A DNA stretch of 64,000 bases from Tubiluchus corallicola (taxonomy: Eukaryota; Priapulida; Priapulimorpha; Priapulimorphida; Tubiluchidae). This document shows positions 35,901-45,724 of this stretch, piece after piece. Each line of letters begins with the position of its first letter. The first letter of the stretch is position 1. Location: assembly GCA_030141605.1 (NCBI GenBank), contig JAQGDQ010000957.1, positions 1 to 64,000 on the forward strand. Reading direction: 5' to 3'. The position numbers and the translations under genes are program-made. The notes beneath the pieces are model-generated. The model was not told where the DNA came from. It made no database searches and was given only the letters and a program-made list of their open reading frames with translations.

Positions 35901-36920
35901 CTAGATTTTGTTCTGCAATAAAACGACTAGTAATTTATTTAAAATTGTGCGCAGGAATCACAGCTAAATTATGCTAATTGCATGATGTTTCAATCGTTTT
36001 AGTGATAAAGAACATATGTGATTGAAGTGCTGAATTATTCGACTCTATAGTTTTGGATTCGAATCGAGTTCGAACTGAAAAAACTCGTTCGAATCGAATT
36101 CGAGTGTTCGAATTCGATTCGAACGTTCGAACTCGAACGTTCGATGCTCACCCCTACTAATCAGTACGGATGACCATCGAACGTTCGAGTTCGAACGTGC
36201 GAATTCGATTAGAATCTAAAATTATAGATCCGGATTCAGTACTTAAGCTGCATATGTTCTTTATCATTAAAATGTTTGAAACAGCATGCAAATAGCACAA
36301 TTTCGCTGCAGTTTCTGTGCAAAATTTTAGATAAATTAATAATGGTTTGACTGCGGAACAAAATCAAGTACTATGCGTGATCTTTATAAGATCACTTTTT
36401 ACTAGTGGTTCGAAAACTTGTTCGAAAATCTTTCACACTCAATTCGAATTCGAAATGCTGAAATTAGGTTCGATTCAAATTCGAAAGTCACAAATTCGAT
36501 TCGATTCGAATTTGTATTCTGGTAGGAAATGCTCACACCTATTAATCAGTAATCATCGGCCATGTAAATTGAAAGACATGAAGCTAGGACCTGAATATGA
36601 TGTATCTACAATCCACTATGACTTGCATATCAGATGTAATTCACATAAGACATCTACAAAAATTACTAATAACATTATAATTGTCATCATCATCATCATC
36701 ATTATCACCATAACCACCACCACCACCATCATCATCATCAATATCAGCATCCCAAATATCAAGAGTAATTTATTCCTAGAGTTTCTTATAGAAGTTTATC
36801 ATCAATTACAGCAGAGAATGTAACATCCAATGCACTTAAACATATAGTAATAGGCACTAGCGTGTTTACCATCAATTGGGAGAGCATTGGGAACACAACA
36901 ATCTCCAGATTCAAATTTCG
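18286..36920 (-). CDS. Ser/Thr-rich (mucin-like) single-pass membrane glycoprotein, 5' end not found
   Basis: Gene-level entry; exons in order are 36920-36870 (tentative), 33502-33377, 32864-28585, 27264-27169, 21207-20977 and 18462-18286. All junctions are GT-AG and the phases agree (1, 1, 1, 0, 0, 0 from the start of the first exon). The product, more than 1,650 residues even without its N-terminus, is a very long Ser/Thr-rich region with many N-x-S/T sites. A short folded-looking juxtamembrane segment follows, then one hydrophobic helix, a basic stop-transfer patch and an acidic tail of about 80 residues. The predicted role is that of a heavily O-glycosylated cell-surface protein; no enzyme, SEA, EGF or other named domain is recognised. 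It could be a mucin or an adhesion receptor. The upstream exons, with the signal peptide, should lie between 36.9 and about 52 kb, or were missed. Confidence 0.75.
18635..19125 (-). repeat. Dispersed ~500-bp repeat family R1, copy a
   Basis: The reverse complement is colinear with 40160-40655 and 63550-64000. Shared blocks include gataattaa, cacctgtttttatgca, ggcgctagtgcccatctaac and an end resembling gtttcatgtaagtcat. It lies in the last intron of the mucin-like gene. No coding potential is visible and the class is unknown (SINE or MITE are both possible). Confidence 0.7.
19965..20148 (+). repeat. Dispersed repeat R2, left part (interrupted by a SINE)
   Basis: It matches 46905-47040 (tttatagttaaaaacaacac, gtttcgactagctgctg, catcatcag blocks). 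In that other copy the sequence continues without a break into what lies here at 20703-20880, so this copy was split by the insertion at 20160-20691. A fragment of the same start occurs at 25965-26040. Confidence 0.75.
20160..20691 (+). mobile_element. 5S-rRNA-headed SINE (SINE3-like) with 11-bp target duplication
   Basis: A 532-bp insertion is bounded by perfect 11-bp direct repeats atacaggcaga (20149-20159 and 20692-20702). The uninterrupted copy of the host repeat at 46905-47215 has this site once. The body starts with a nearly full-length 5S-like sequence followed by about 410 bp unrelated to 5S and ends near gaagacagaaggatgcc. This architecture matches SINE3-class elements, in which a 5S-derived head supplies an internal RNA polymerase III promoter. 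The tail family was not identified. Frames inside (such as 20403-20726) are not considered real. Confidence 0.8.
20161..20279 (+). rRNA. 5S rRNA-like sequence (SINE head)
   Basis: The sequence follows animal 5S rRNA from ctacgaccat through gatcaccgaagttaagcaac, the intermediate element, and cttggatgggtgaccgcc to ccaggtgctgtaggct. The internal A box, IE and C box of the 5S promoter are largely intact. It lacks a terminal T run directly after the 3' end, and the target duplication places it inside a retroposed unit. It is therefore better read as the head of a SINE than as a functional 5S gene. Confidence 0.8.
20703..20880 (+). repeat. Dispersed repeat R2, right part
   Basis: This continues the repeat interrupted at 20148 and matches 47045-47215 (gcctattatg, aattaagtag, acagaagccaaa, aaagaaattgat blocks). 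It contains an imperfect internal duplication around the aagccaaa/aagtcaaataggtaa motif. Confidence 0.7.
20977..21207 (-). CDS. Mucin-like membrane protein, transmembrane exon
   Basis: The exon encodes 77 residues, phase 0 at both ends, with acceptor caaaattttctag and donor aataag|gtatgt. It starts VGLNVTGIYPGIPSFLAEYR, carrying an N-V-T glycosylation site. Next comes a strongly hydrophobic helix (LLIITLLISVTVILVLMIVC) and a basic stop-transfer stretch (WVRYRRHSGSWDRK), which gives type I topology. It joins in frame to the preceding exon at 27169 and the next at 18462. Confidence 0.85.
21262..21650 (+). repeat. Dispersed ~390-bp repeat, copy 1 (intronic)
   Basis: It is colinear with 27366-27750. 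Shared motifs are ggcggctcgtg at the start, aactgcagcac, ttcaatataataagt, gaaccagagcac, ctcacacagtttgt and caatttaggc. The opening cagcggcggctcgtg resembles the termini of some DNA transposons, but clear inverted ends and target duplications were not established. Confidence 0.65.
21731..21799 (-). repeat. tRNA-like SINE head
   Basis: On the minus strand the segment resembles a decayed tRNA. An A-box-like tgacctagtggtaac is followed by a T-arm with a CCTG/CAGG stem around attcaaatc, an intact B-box-like core. A related sequence at about 38250-38315 shows it is repeated, so it is called a SINE and not a tRNA gene. The acceptor stem pairs poorly. Confidence 0.5.
22942..23324. mobile_element. MITE-like element with CAGGGTTCC termini
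   Basis: A 383-bp unit starts cagggttcca and ends gtgggaaccctg, with subterminal ccctgactttcc motifs repeated at both ends in opposite senses. This TIR type is common in non-autonomous hAT elements. A matching 8-bp target duplication is not evident, probably through decay. Confidence 0.6.
23668..23961 (+). pseudogene. LINE ORF2 C-terminal fragment with triplicated 30-bp unit
   Basis: The 97-residue frame begins NLDEIEDETHLLLRCTKHN and ends IVAFVCKFAFDCFNNRN. This fits the C-terminal E-DE-HFLL-C-P...KF..LL...I..F...F..R block found downstream of the reverse transcriptase in many non-LTR retrotransposons. Inside, a 10-residue unit (CPDLYNMSIT) occurs three times in tandem, the last one diverged (CSDFYNMSNK). 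The upstream enzyme domains are absent, so this is a 5'-truncated copy. Confidence 0.6.
24575..25218. mobile_element. Possible MITE with ~35-bp inverted ends
   Basis: The left end (gtgtgcttg...cgtctataagtcggca, 24575-24610) is repeated in inverted form at 25185-25218. The 574 bp between are AT-rich with no transposase frame. Inverted similarity fades inside the ends and no target duplication was found, so this could also be two nested repeats. Confidence 0.4.
25215..25372 (-). repeat. Dispersed repeat shared with 17815-17975 (inverted)
   Basis: The reverse complement carries tttgtttggaaatgctagga and gttaagtttgatcagccaag in the same order as the other copy. It abuts the right inverted end of the possible MITE at 24575-25218 and may extend that element. 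Confidence 0.6.
25965..26040 (+). repeat. R2 repeat fragment
   Basis: A 75-base match to the start of R2 at 19975 and 46913 (tttatagttaaaa, acaactttatta, aaaatcatgccaa). The rest of the element is missing. Confidence 0.55.
26469..26538. repeat. (AAT)n microsatellite
   Basis: About 23 perfect trinucleotide units inside an intron of the mucin-like gene. A short (TA)n run follows at 26925-26951. Confidence 0.95.
27169..27264 (-). CDS. Mucin-like membrane protein, juxtamembrane exon
   Basis: A 96-base exon, phase 0 at both ends, with acceptor cttttcatgacag and donor aactcg|gtgagt. It encodes QSLYSARKLFGDLSEEELAN followed by SVTLIAVKPNNS. Unlike the neighbouring Ser/Thr-rich exon the composition is that of a folded segment. 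It carries the last ectodomain part before the transmembrane exon. The acceptor is a NAGNAG pair (acagcag), so the first Gln may be optional. No family is recognised. Confidence 0.7.
27366..27750 (+). repeat. Dispersed ~390-bp repeat, copy 2 (intronic)
   Basis: Colinear with 21262-21650 and in the same orientation; both copies lie in introns of the same gene. Moderate divergence indicates independent, old insertions. Confidence 0.65.
28585..32864 (-). CDS. Mucin-like membrane protein, giant Ser/Thr-rich exon
   Basis: A 4,280-base exon with acceptor cttattattttag and donor cttcag|gtaatt encodes about 1,426 residues without a stop. It begins SRRPVLYSYGDSQWTLSSVN and ends SSTTASSTLQ. Ser and Thr dominate throughout and N-x-S/T sequons are frequent, as in mucin-type O-glycosylated stalks. 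Roughly 31350-32150 encodes a degenerate tandem repeat with consensus near TSPHEISDVTSTT. Cys is nearly absent; a CC pair occurs once (MTACCNEITLLE). No folded domain is visible. The frame extends past the acceptor on its 5' side, but no ATG there is credible, so this is an internal exon. Confidence 0.85.
33377..33502 (-). CDS. Mucin-like membrane protein, upstream exon
   Basis: A 126-base exon, phase 1 at both ends: acceptor aattctacaaacag, donor ggcacag|gtaaat. It reads LASSEIQISFWGVGLREK, then a Thr-rich run (TTTTSTTVTTPSPRV) and RTSSESGT. It therefore holds the boundary between an ordered N-terminal segment and the mucin stalk. The phase matches the giant exon exactly. Confidence 0.7.
33503..35708. 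other. Intron or upstream stretch, nothing recognised
   Basis: AT-rich sequence within the mucin-like gene if the tentative exon at 36870 is real. No splice-bounded coding segment was found on either strand and no repeat shared with the window was noticed. Confidence 0.4.
35717..36156 (-). mobile_element. hAT-type MITE, copy B
   Basis: A 440-bp element with ends taggggtgagca / tgctcacccccta-type TIRs (right end gctcacccccta has four C before ta in this copy). It is flanked by perfect 8-bp duplications ctaatcag (35709-35716 and 36157-36164). It is in the opposite orientation to copies A and C and has many TTCGAA palindromes. There is no transposase. Confidence 0.85.
36165..36541 (+). mobile_element. 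hAT-type MITE, copy C, adjacent to copy B
   Basis: A 377-bp element starts tacggatgaccatcgaacg and ends gctcacaccta. Its left flank is the same ctaatcag that ends copy B, and its right flank is ttaatcag (36542-36549). The order is therefore target-B-target-C-target, which implies that one copy inserted exactly into the duplicated target site of the other. Its TIRs are more mutated than those of B, so C is probably the older. Confidence 0.8.
36870..36920 (-). CDS. Mucin-like membrane protein, tentative further upstream exon
   Basis: A 51-base segment, phase 1 at both ends, reads KFESGDCCVPNALPID and ends at donor ttgatg|gtaaac. It splices in phase to the exon at 33502, giving ...LPIDG-LASSEIQ. 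The protein-like composition with a CC pair supports it. The acceptor (catgaaaaacaag) has a weak pyrimidine tract, so this exon is uncertain. Confidence 0.35.
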
Positions 36921-37002
36921 CTTGTTTTTCATGATAGGAATTAAGGAATCAGCTTACACTAGCTACACAATATTTTTATTTTAACAAAAAGTATATCGTT
37001 AC

Positions 37003-37050
37003 ATACACGCACGCGCACGCGCTCACGCACGCACGTACGCGCGCACACAC
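37003..37050. repeat. Alternating CA/CG tract
   Basis: About 48 bases of alternating pyrimidine-purine steps (cacgcacgcgcacgcgctca and similar), with only minor interruptions. Such tracts can adopt Z-form DNA. A short (GA)n run lies at about 37305-37325. Confidence 0.7.
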
Positions 37051-38249
37051 AAAATTGTATTTCTGTGTTTTCATTTGAAAACGTGTTTTGTAATTTTGTT
37101 GTGTAGCCGGTTAAAAAACCTTGTGATTTTTAGGTTTTTTCATCGTAACTAAAAATTTGATGCAAGCTTTATAAAATTATAAAGTAGAAAGCCCCGCAAA
37201 AACTTTATAATAAAAGCTATCTTTTTGAAACTTGCAGCCAACTTAATCATGTTTCAGCAAAATCATATACGTCTAAGAAGCATTAATAATATGTAATAGA
37301 GGTTAGAGAGAGAGAGAGAGAGAGATGTTTGCCATATGACCCGTCTGTACGCTTTACATTAAGCTCTGGCCCAACCCATGCAATTCATTTAAAACATAAT
37401 GTCATGCACCATGCGTGCGCTTAACGAGTATTACTCAGTAATCAATAATTGTGTCGGTCTTTTGTGTGCCTATAATTTAAAGTCAACAGAAATTTTAATT
37501 CGCTACCGCGCGTGTCATCGTAAGTTAACAATTTGCGCATGCGCCCTGAGCTCACTGAATTTACAGCCCGGCGTAGCGTTAGGGTTTCGTGTCAGTGCGA
37601 ATAAGCCTATGTGGGATAATCTTGCTTCTTTACGAGTTTCTGTATTGCTTTAGAGTAATAAAACCAGAATTAGATGGGTTACGTGTGGCTACAAATTAGA
37701 AGCCACTGGTGGTAATAAAATGAAGAATGTGGACTTCTAACGCGCTGTGATGTAGCTTAAGCACCTGCTAGAGATAATAATATGCAAAATCAACACTACC
37801 TGTGTCTATCTGCTATTTTAAAGAGCCATGGCTTTGCGGAACGGATAAAGGTGAAGAGGTAGTATGTTTTTTGGTGAGTATGATTTCATTTAACAAAGAT
37901 ATCACACGTTTAACATAGGAATCATACGTTGAATTCTTCAGCAACAAACCAATGCTGCTTCATTTCAGAAATTAGCTAAGTTAAATCTATACTTATTTTT
38001 GGCACCACTGCGCTAAAGCCTTATAATGGTATAATTAGGTCTCATTTATATGTGGTCATAAAGAGGAATGTTCGTAAGCCCTATGCGTATACATATTAAC
38101 GGGAACATGACGAACCGTACGATAACTTAAAAAAAGAAAAAAATGATCGTCGCAGCGCCCGAACTTTGTGCATCTTACAAATGTAGAAATTGATCTATTG
38201 AACTGATGGAACAAACCCAGAATTATTAAAATTATGAAAGCAGGAAGTG

Positions 38250-38315
38250 CAAAAAAACTGGAACACGGCCTGGATTTGAAACAGTGACTTTTTGCTCACA
38301 AGGTAGTTGAATTGT
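38250..38315 (-). repeat. tRNA-like SINE head, second copy
   Basis: The minus strand carries the same B-box-like core and flanks as 21731-21799 (tttcaaatccaggc, gtgttcca, and a gtgagcaaaaagtcac variant). The A-box side is more decayed. Confidence 0.45.
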
Positions 38316-38794
38316 GCGTTTAAACTGTACCATATTAACAGATTTGCAGCTTAAATCTTAACCATTATATTTCATTAATTAAACACCGAAATGACTGAAT
38401 TTCAGTTTTTTAATGAATAAATAAAATTAATTTTAGTTGTTTTGCAATGTATTATTGTAAGGTTTCGGATGGTTAAAGGTTTTAGACCAAGCTTCATAAG
38501 TGATGCAAAAGCTGCACTAATTATTTTCCAAATTACGTTTACTCGTCTTTCAGACGTTAACTGCTTCTTACATTTAATGTCAATCTTGTTTTTGAATGAC
38601 CATCAGAAGGAGTTTTAAGAATGATGCTTAGAGTGGGAACAACTGAAGCTAATTTAGCCAATTTCGAGAGTCAAGAACTGCAAGATGACTAGCATATTTC
38701 CCAAAGGACGCTCACGATTGCAGCAAAAGATTAGTGCAATTTCTATCGGATTTGAAAAATGCTGCCCAGAATGGAAAATCCGGAAATCATTTTA

Positions 38795-39110
38795 ATTCAA
38801 TTCAATTTTATTGCACAAATACAATAAACTACCACGGCAAAATTTACAGTTACAAAAAAAGTACAAGAACAAATAGAAAATACAGCAACTACAATTATGC
38901 AATGTTGCAAAAACATAAGTTTGTACAAGTTATTTACATACTTAAATAGCCTACTTGAATCTAATAAGAAATTATGTGCTTTAATGAAATCATTTTTTAT
39001 GATACAACTACAAAGAACTAATAAAAATGAAAATAATAATAATAATAACTTGGAGTAGGTTATACTAAGGTTCAGTGAGTTAAAATAGCAGACCGGGTTT
39101 CTCTTCTGTA
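38795..39110 (-). repeat. Probable LINE 3' end
   Basis: Read on the minus strand, the sequence ends with gtgcaataaaattgaattg and short repeated attga units, the usual form of a non-LTR retrotransposon tail. A related ending (attaaaattgaattgaat) occurs on the minus strand at about 19240-19275. The coding part is not recognisable. Confidence 0.4.
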
Positions 39111-40159
39111 ATTCTAGCATGCTTTTAGCTCATATGTAATTGGATATCCAGAGAAACATTTTTGTTTTAATTTTACGGAGATTTTGTTACTAATAATGAG
39201 AAAACAACCAAAACGACGATTGTGCAATTTTATTTGTTTATAACGATAAAAACGTTTTGGTGTTTGAAACAAATTATTGTAAATTGTAAATACAACTTGC
39301 ATCACAAATATTTGAAACGTTGTTGGCTGTATTAATGAAAATAACTGTAAAGAAGTTCAGGCATAAATTGAAAAGCTTTATTTTTCGGAATCGTAATCAC
39401 CTGCTGAAATGACAGCTGACTGTCAAGGGTTACCTTTTTTATTTAGACAGTGGGAATTTTTCATTAGGTCAGAGAGGTGGCTTGTTGACTTTTGCGTAAT
39501 ATGTAAACAAAATAAAGATGTGACATAAGGCAATCCATGCTAAAATTTATTACACCACGATGACGAATGAAGCAGACTAAATAAACATGAAACCGTCTGG
39601 AAACGTTTATAGTCATGTGTGAAGCCACGAAGGTCATTAGAAGATGTGTGAAGCCCTCTAAAAAACGTGAAGTATTTGAAAACGTAAATGAAGAGGATTG
39701 AAGCCACGTGAAGGCGTTTGATGCTATTCGTCGCTCCCTCTACTGAGAGAGGACCTTGATGCCATCCGAACCCGAGCCAAAAAAAGACTAATTATGTGTA
39801 AAACTCTAAAAGCCGTCTCATAAAGTCCACAAAATTGCTCTACAGTATCAAAGTCTAGTTTCACGAAAATTCGCTGTTACACACTATTGTTGAATGTTTG
39901 AAATCAAAAGCTTTTAGCAGAAAATAAACTTTGAGACTGTAGAACAATTTTATGAACGTTATGAAATGCTAAGTCTCAGGAGAGAACTCGCGCACACAGA
40001 GAATCTATAGACATCCTCTGAATATAGCATGGAAATTCTTAGTAGCCAGCAAAAGACATAGGTTATCACAAATATATCACAATAATAAAAAACTTTTTAC
40101 GCTATTTAACATTCAGATGTGGCTTTAAAAGAAACCAGGATGATTTTCCTTATCCTACC

Positions 40160-40655
40160 CCACTTTGAAGCATGCTAAAAACGATACATTTTAACGCCTA
40201 TGATAATGCCAAAATGTTTCTGATAATTAAGTAATGGGTTAAAAATTTAGTTAACGGCCGGCGATCCCAGTTAGCGATAACTGAACATAATTTTTAACAG
40301 CACAAACATCCATGTGCGTGTTCCATGTGTTTGTGAAAGCGAAAACTCAAGTGCAGTGTTATCGTACAACATTCAGTGTGATATACAGAAACACGTTTTA
40401 AGTTTAAAAACCTAAATTTAAAATTTACCGTTATGGTCATGCATGAACATGAATGTGTATACTACTACGTCACAGCTGAACACATCTGAACCGGTAGGTA
40501 CGTACAGCGCCTGTTTTTTGAGCAACGCTATGAAGAAATGCAAGCGCGAGTACCCGTCTGACTAGCGAATAGCGAAATGCATGTAACAGCGAAGAATTGG
40601 CCGCGCGAATTAGGTTTCCCCGGTAATAATTCTTTCATGTAAGTTATTTTCTAAT
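40160..40655 (+). repeat. Dispersed ~500-bp repeat family R1, copy b
   Basis: Colinear with copies at 18635-19125 (inverted) and 63550-64000. Shared blocks include gataattaagtaatgggtta, cagcacaaac, gcgcctgttttt and the terminal tctttcatgtaagt. No frame is conserved among the copies. Confidence 0.7.
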
Positions 40656-40659
40656 ATTT

Positions 40660-43040
40660 TGTAAATTACATTGTTTGCCTTACAAGGTCTTTAATTACAT
40701 TGCTAAGATTGCTGCCGTTGTTAATAATTGTTTATGATGGATTTTGATTTGTGTCTTGACTGTATTATAAATACTCTTTCTTTGTGGATGTTTCTAGAAT
40801 TATTACTATGACCGTCGTAATGTCTTCGCCTTAGTATTTGAAATCGTTCCTTATTGTCAGATAATGACTGATAGAGAGCAGCTGAAAGCAGCTGAAACGG
40901 TGTTTTTATAAAAAAAAACGTTAAGAACTTTTTTCTTCTGTGAGATAGTCTCAGATATACCTACAATGACTTTCGTAAGTCACCACTTTTTCTTTTACAC
41001 CGAATGCTGCCATAGATCAATGCTTTGTCCAGTTCCACAGTCCACAGAAGTCCGGCTGCTAAATCGCTTTATAAACGTCTTCGTTCTGCGAAACGAAATT
41101 GTTAGAGTTGGACGAAATTCGATAAGACGACAATTATTTTGTAACGACAAGTAATGTCTAGGTTATGATTTCACGAGTGACGTCATCGCAAGTACTTCTT
41201 CCTTTTGACCGGCTGGCTAAATTAGTCGAACGAGAATCATTCGAATTCCATCTAGGAGTTATTATTATGCAACCAGATGCTACGCGAGGCATTAAATAGT
41301 CGTGGTAAGTGAGCGCCACTGAGTCAACAAGATTGCTTTTAGTCTAACAGTATTTTAGATGGAGTGTGTAAGTACAGACGTGTAAAATGGCATAAAAAGA
41401 CCCTGACTATTATGGGCCTGATAAGTTATTTGTCAAGTGTGATGGCAGCGCAGTAAGTAAACTATATAGAATATCACATTTGGTGTAATATAACGATTTA
41501 TTAGTATGACTTTGAATATGTCGACCATACTATTCTTCGGCATGATATGAAGTGAAAAGAAGCTAGAGAGTTATTCATGTTAGAGGTTTGTGAAAAATCT
41601 ATACGGCAGTGCAGCAAAGTGAATCCTATTAAAGGCGTGCACATAAAATTGCAATTCAAAGTTTTATAAGAATATTAATCTTCTTCCGTACGAGATCATT
41701 ATTTTAAATAATAACTTAGCCGTGTGCTTTTCAATCAAGTTTTCATAAAGAAGAACCATCTGGCAGTAGGCCTATCTGCAAGATTGTACCACTCGGGAGC
41801 TACAATCATTTGCAGTTCATTCAAAAAACACATAATGTCAGAAAAACGCTTGTTTTTACAAATAAACACTAAACACAACAAATCAGAGGCATTTCGGCTT
41901 GATGGATATTGCAATATAGGCCAAAAAACAAGAGTATAACGAGACTGCAAGAGATAGCTCCTTTCCTAATAAAAGTAATTTTGCAGAGAAGCATAAAAGG
42001 GAATACTAAAGCATCACATTTTACGCTTGCTTAGTAGACAAATGCTTGCACCTTGTGCCAGTTCTAAAACAAGAAAAAAGGCGAGTTTTATTGAGTACCA
42101 GTTAAATCTTTGTTACAGTTTTATCTGATCTCATCATTAAATTTTCGAGTTTTGTCTCATTTCAGAATTATGATTTGTAGAAAAAAGGGAATTGGAAGGA
42201 ACTAGACATTTATTGTCATTTGTCAAGGAAAAGCTAGCAGGTGTATGAAACAAAACAGCCAATATATAAACCGTTATTGCATACTTTCTGAACGCTGAAC
42301 ACTTGAATACTATATTTATTAGAGGCTTCAAGCGTTCAATTTGTAGAAAACCGTATTTCAATGAACAGCACTTATTTGTATTCTGTCCAACTCTAAACCG
42401 ACATTGTATTGTCAACACAATTCGGACACAGTGCTGAAAAATCGAACGCCAGGCCAATAATTGCACTGCACGGACTACAGTTTCCTAGGTTTCTAACGTT
42501 TTCCTCTCCCATCGTCACTAGCTCCAAGTAATAGCATAGGAAGCCTGGGCTAAGGATAAGACAGTTATTAGTCTCTAATAGGCCTTAATGATATATCAAG
42601 TATATATATGAGACGGTGGGAGCTTGAATGGTAGTCAATTTGCACAGCAAATGCTGGTTATTGGCTTCAACGATCGATCATGGGCCCAGTGCACACAGAC
42701 TCGTGGAAACTTATATGAATCCAATTATTCGACAGATTGGAATAACAGAGAGAAGAAAATTTTCAGACAGTTTGTATATGAAGACATGTCACAACGGTTT
42801 GGGGGAGCACAATAGAAATGGCTACGACATGTCACAACGGTTTGCAAGATTGTAAGAGAATCAAACGCGCGCTGGAAGCGTTGATAAGAAATTAATTCTA
42901 ATGATTCTTCTCTGTGTGTTAAATACTGCATCTCAAGGTTGGTGAGAGAATAATGACGAAATAAGAAGAGGTAGGCATCATGGAAGTTAACAGCAATTAA
43001 CAGGAATTTAAAAGAGTGGAAGCGAACAGAGACTAGCGGT
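40660..43040. other. Intergenic stretch, nothing firmly recognised
   Basis: Short frames on both strands (for example 40966-41154 and 42137-42466) show no family resemblance. A 19-bp direct repeat (gacatgtcacaacggtttg) occurs twice near 42783 and 42832. Missing 5' exons of the mucin-like gene could lie here undetected. Confidence 0.35.
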
Positions 43041-43059
43041 AAGCTCAGAGAAAGTAGAG

Positions 43060-43310
<251 letters not shown>

Positions 43311-43846
43311 GGTGTTAGCCTTTCCTTGTGGATTCCTATTTTATGACGATATTAGTCAGCAGAAAAGCCAATACAAGAAAATTAATAAAGGAAGCCAAAT
43401 TATCCAACGCGATGACGTAACATTTTTCAAATAACAAACTTCGTCAATATGGCTTCACATTTATTAGTGCTTTCTAAGCGGCGGCTTATGAGAACTTGCA
43501 CAAGCCGTATAGGTTGGCTTCAAAACGTTTGACAAAAATACACGTCTTTTTAATCAGTGAAAATCAGAAAAACATCCAGCGTTGTAGGTGAAGGAAGACT
43601 TAATTCTGTTCTTGAACTAGTCCTACCTTCCTCAGCCTGTTTTATCTGCATTTTTGAATTTATAATCTATAACGCTTCACCAATGATTGTAAAATGTATT
43701 TAAAGTTATGCTTGACTCATGTCAGCATAAAAATGTACGTATAAGAGCAACGTACATTGTATAATTTCGGAGCTGTAGATCTAGTTTAGTTCAACCACCA
43801 TAAAGTACATTCTCAAACATCAAATTTGCAGACATAGAAATACTAA

Positions 43847-43877
<31 letters not shown>

Positions 43878-43983
43878 ATACATAATTTAACTGGTTTCTC
43901 TCTACTGTCAAAATAGTCAAATTAGGTGGCCGAGATTGATTGTGTATTACTAGGTTGCGATTTCAGGTCTATTCTGGTACGTG

Positions 43984-44055
43984 TATATTTGGCTGATAGC
44001 TCAAATGGAAACGAATGCGGCTTACAATGACAAAGTTCTCGGTTCAAATCTTGGT
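43984..44055 (+). repeat. tRNA-derived SINE-like segment
   Basis: It contains an A-box consensus (tagctcaaatgg) and, 38 bases on, a B-box-like ggttcaaatc, the spacing expected of an internal Pol III promoter. A related copy lies at 45725-45805, where the A-box motif is partly duplicated (tagctcaaatagctcaaatg). Surrounding sequence (ggtctattctggt) is also shared, which supports a SINE over a tRNA gene. Confidence 0.5.
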
Positions 44056-45724
44056 TAGTTGTTAGTTTTTCAGCTTCCTCAATTAACTAGTCGTTAGGTT
44101 AAATATTGTTTACGTATAAACCACGGAGTTTATTAATTCTTGCTTGAACCAGTTTAAAATTCTGTTATTATTAGCATAATAGTACGCTACTTATAGCGCA
44201 CTGTACTTGTATTCTGAATGTATTTTATGTGTCATGTTGACAAGATGCAGAGCAGTAGCAGCTGGCATTCACACATGACGCTGTCACACATTTCTTTTAC
44301 GTTGGAGCAGCACTAATTATAATTCCTTGCACGCAGGCTTGACGAAAGACACACAACATCATGGCGATGAATAATCCCAGCGTATTATATTGATTCGACA
44401 GTAAAGCGTTAACACACACTCAAGTAATTCTCCTTGTATTGCTACATGAAACCACTAACTAGAACAGCAATCATACGAAAGCGATTATGCCCACAATCTT
44501 TTAAAGCACAAGAAAACCCTCCATAAGCATAAAGCTTAAAAAATCGTCTTGAAATTTTATATCACTTACATACTGCCTTTTTACATACAGGATATCAATG
44601 GGTAACGCTGTATAGAACATATAAATTTAAACTCCCGCGATGACCGTTAGACGCAGTCATTTTGACCGCAGGTCATTTGAAAAAGTTTATATAACATTGT
44701 GTAAACTTTGAAAAAATAATCAGAGCATTCGTAGCGCACACGTCACTAACTGAGTAAAATTTTAAATGACTGTATCTTGTCAATAAGATTAAAAATGTGT
44801 TGTTTTTTTTTGTTTAGTGAGTGGCGCACCCTGTAGGGTGAGTCAGCGACTTTACCAATTGGTGAAAATATTTTAAATAATTAAATATTTTCTTTTCTAG
44901 TTACTAATGTAGGTAAGCGAAAAGCTAAGTAATATAGATTTGCATGGAAACTTTCTTGGGACATAATTAAACATTGCCTTTTCTTCCCCTGATTTACGTT
45001 TGCGTAGTGACGTCATGTAATACTGACCTCGGAACTGTATTGCGGAAGATTTAAAATGAAAGCAAAAAAAATTCCCTTCAGTGCGAGTACAAAATATGCA
45101 TAAAATCACTGTAAAGTAATATAATTTTTAAAGCAATTTTTCTGAAACCTACTTCAAGTATCCCTTTTCTTGTCCTGAGAATTCTTAAAAATAACCGTCC
45201 TGATGTGTTTGCAAGAGATTTTTTAAATTATAATTTGTTGTTATAAATCAAGCATTTCGTAATAGCAAAATATGTCAACTGTGTAAGTTTATATCATAAT
45301 AATAATGTGCAAGGCGGGAAAACAACTGCATTAGAAACATACAACATGTGTTCTTAAGAATTTGACAACGTTTGACAAGAATGTGACTAAAAAACAGAAA
45401 TGTATTGTATTGTGTGATCGTAATACACTTGACCTTTAAGATTATGTAAATAGAAATTTATTTATTTATAGTAACTCTTTTTTGTTACACTTTCCATTAA
45501 AAATAGTTGTTCTTAATGTAATTTACATTTCTAAAAACACCTTTAAAAATAATCTTGGCAATCTTAGCAGTCACTATACGCGTAAAATTTATTAAAACAC
45601 GTAAGTGGTGATAATAGTCTCAGCACAGGAACAAACTAGACCAGGGAAAAAGCTTGAATATGAAATATAACTTATTATATTTCGCTCTAGGATAAGGTTT
45701 CAGGTTTATTCTGTTATATTGGGT

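Noticed and set aside
42137-42466. 109-residue minus-strand frame following a possible acceptor near 42435
   Set aside because: It was considered as a missing 5' exon of the mucin-like gene. No donor in the right phase and no recognisable domain was found.
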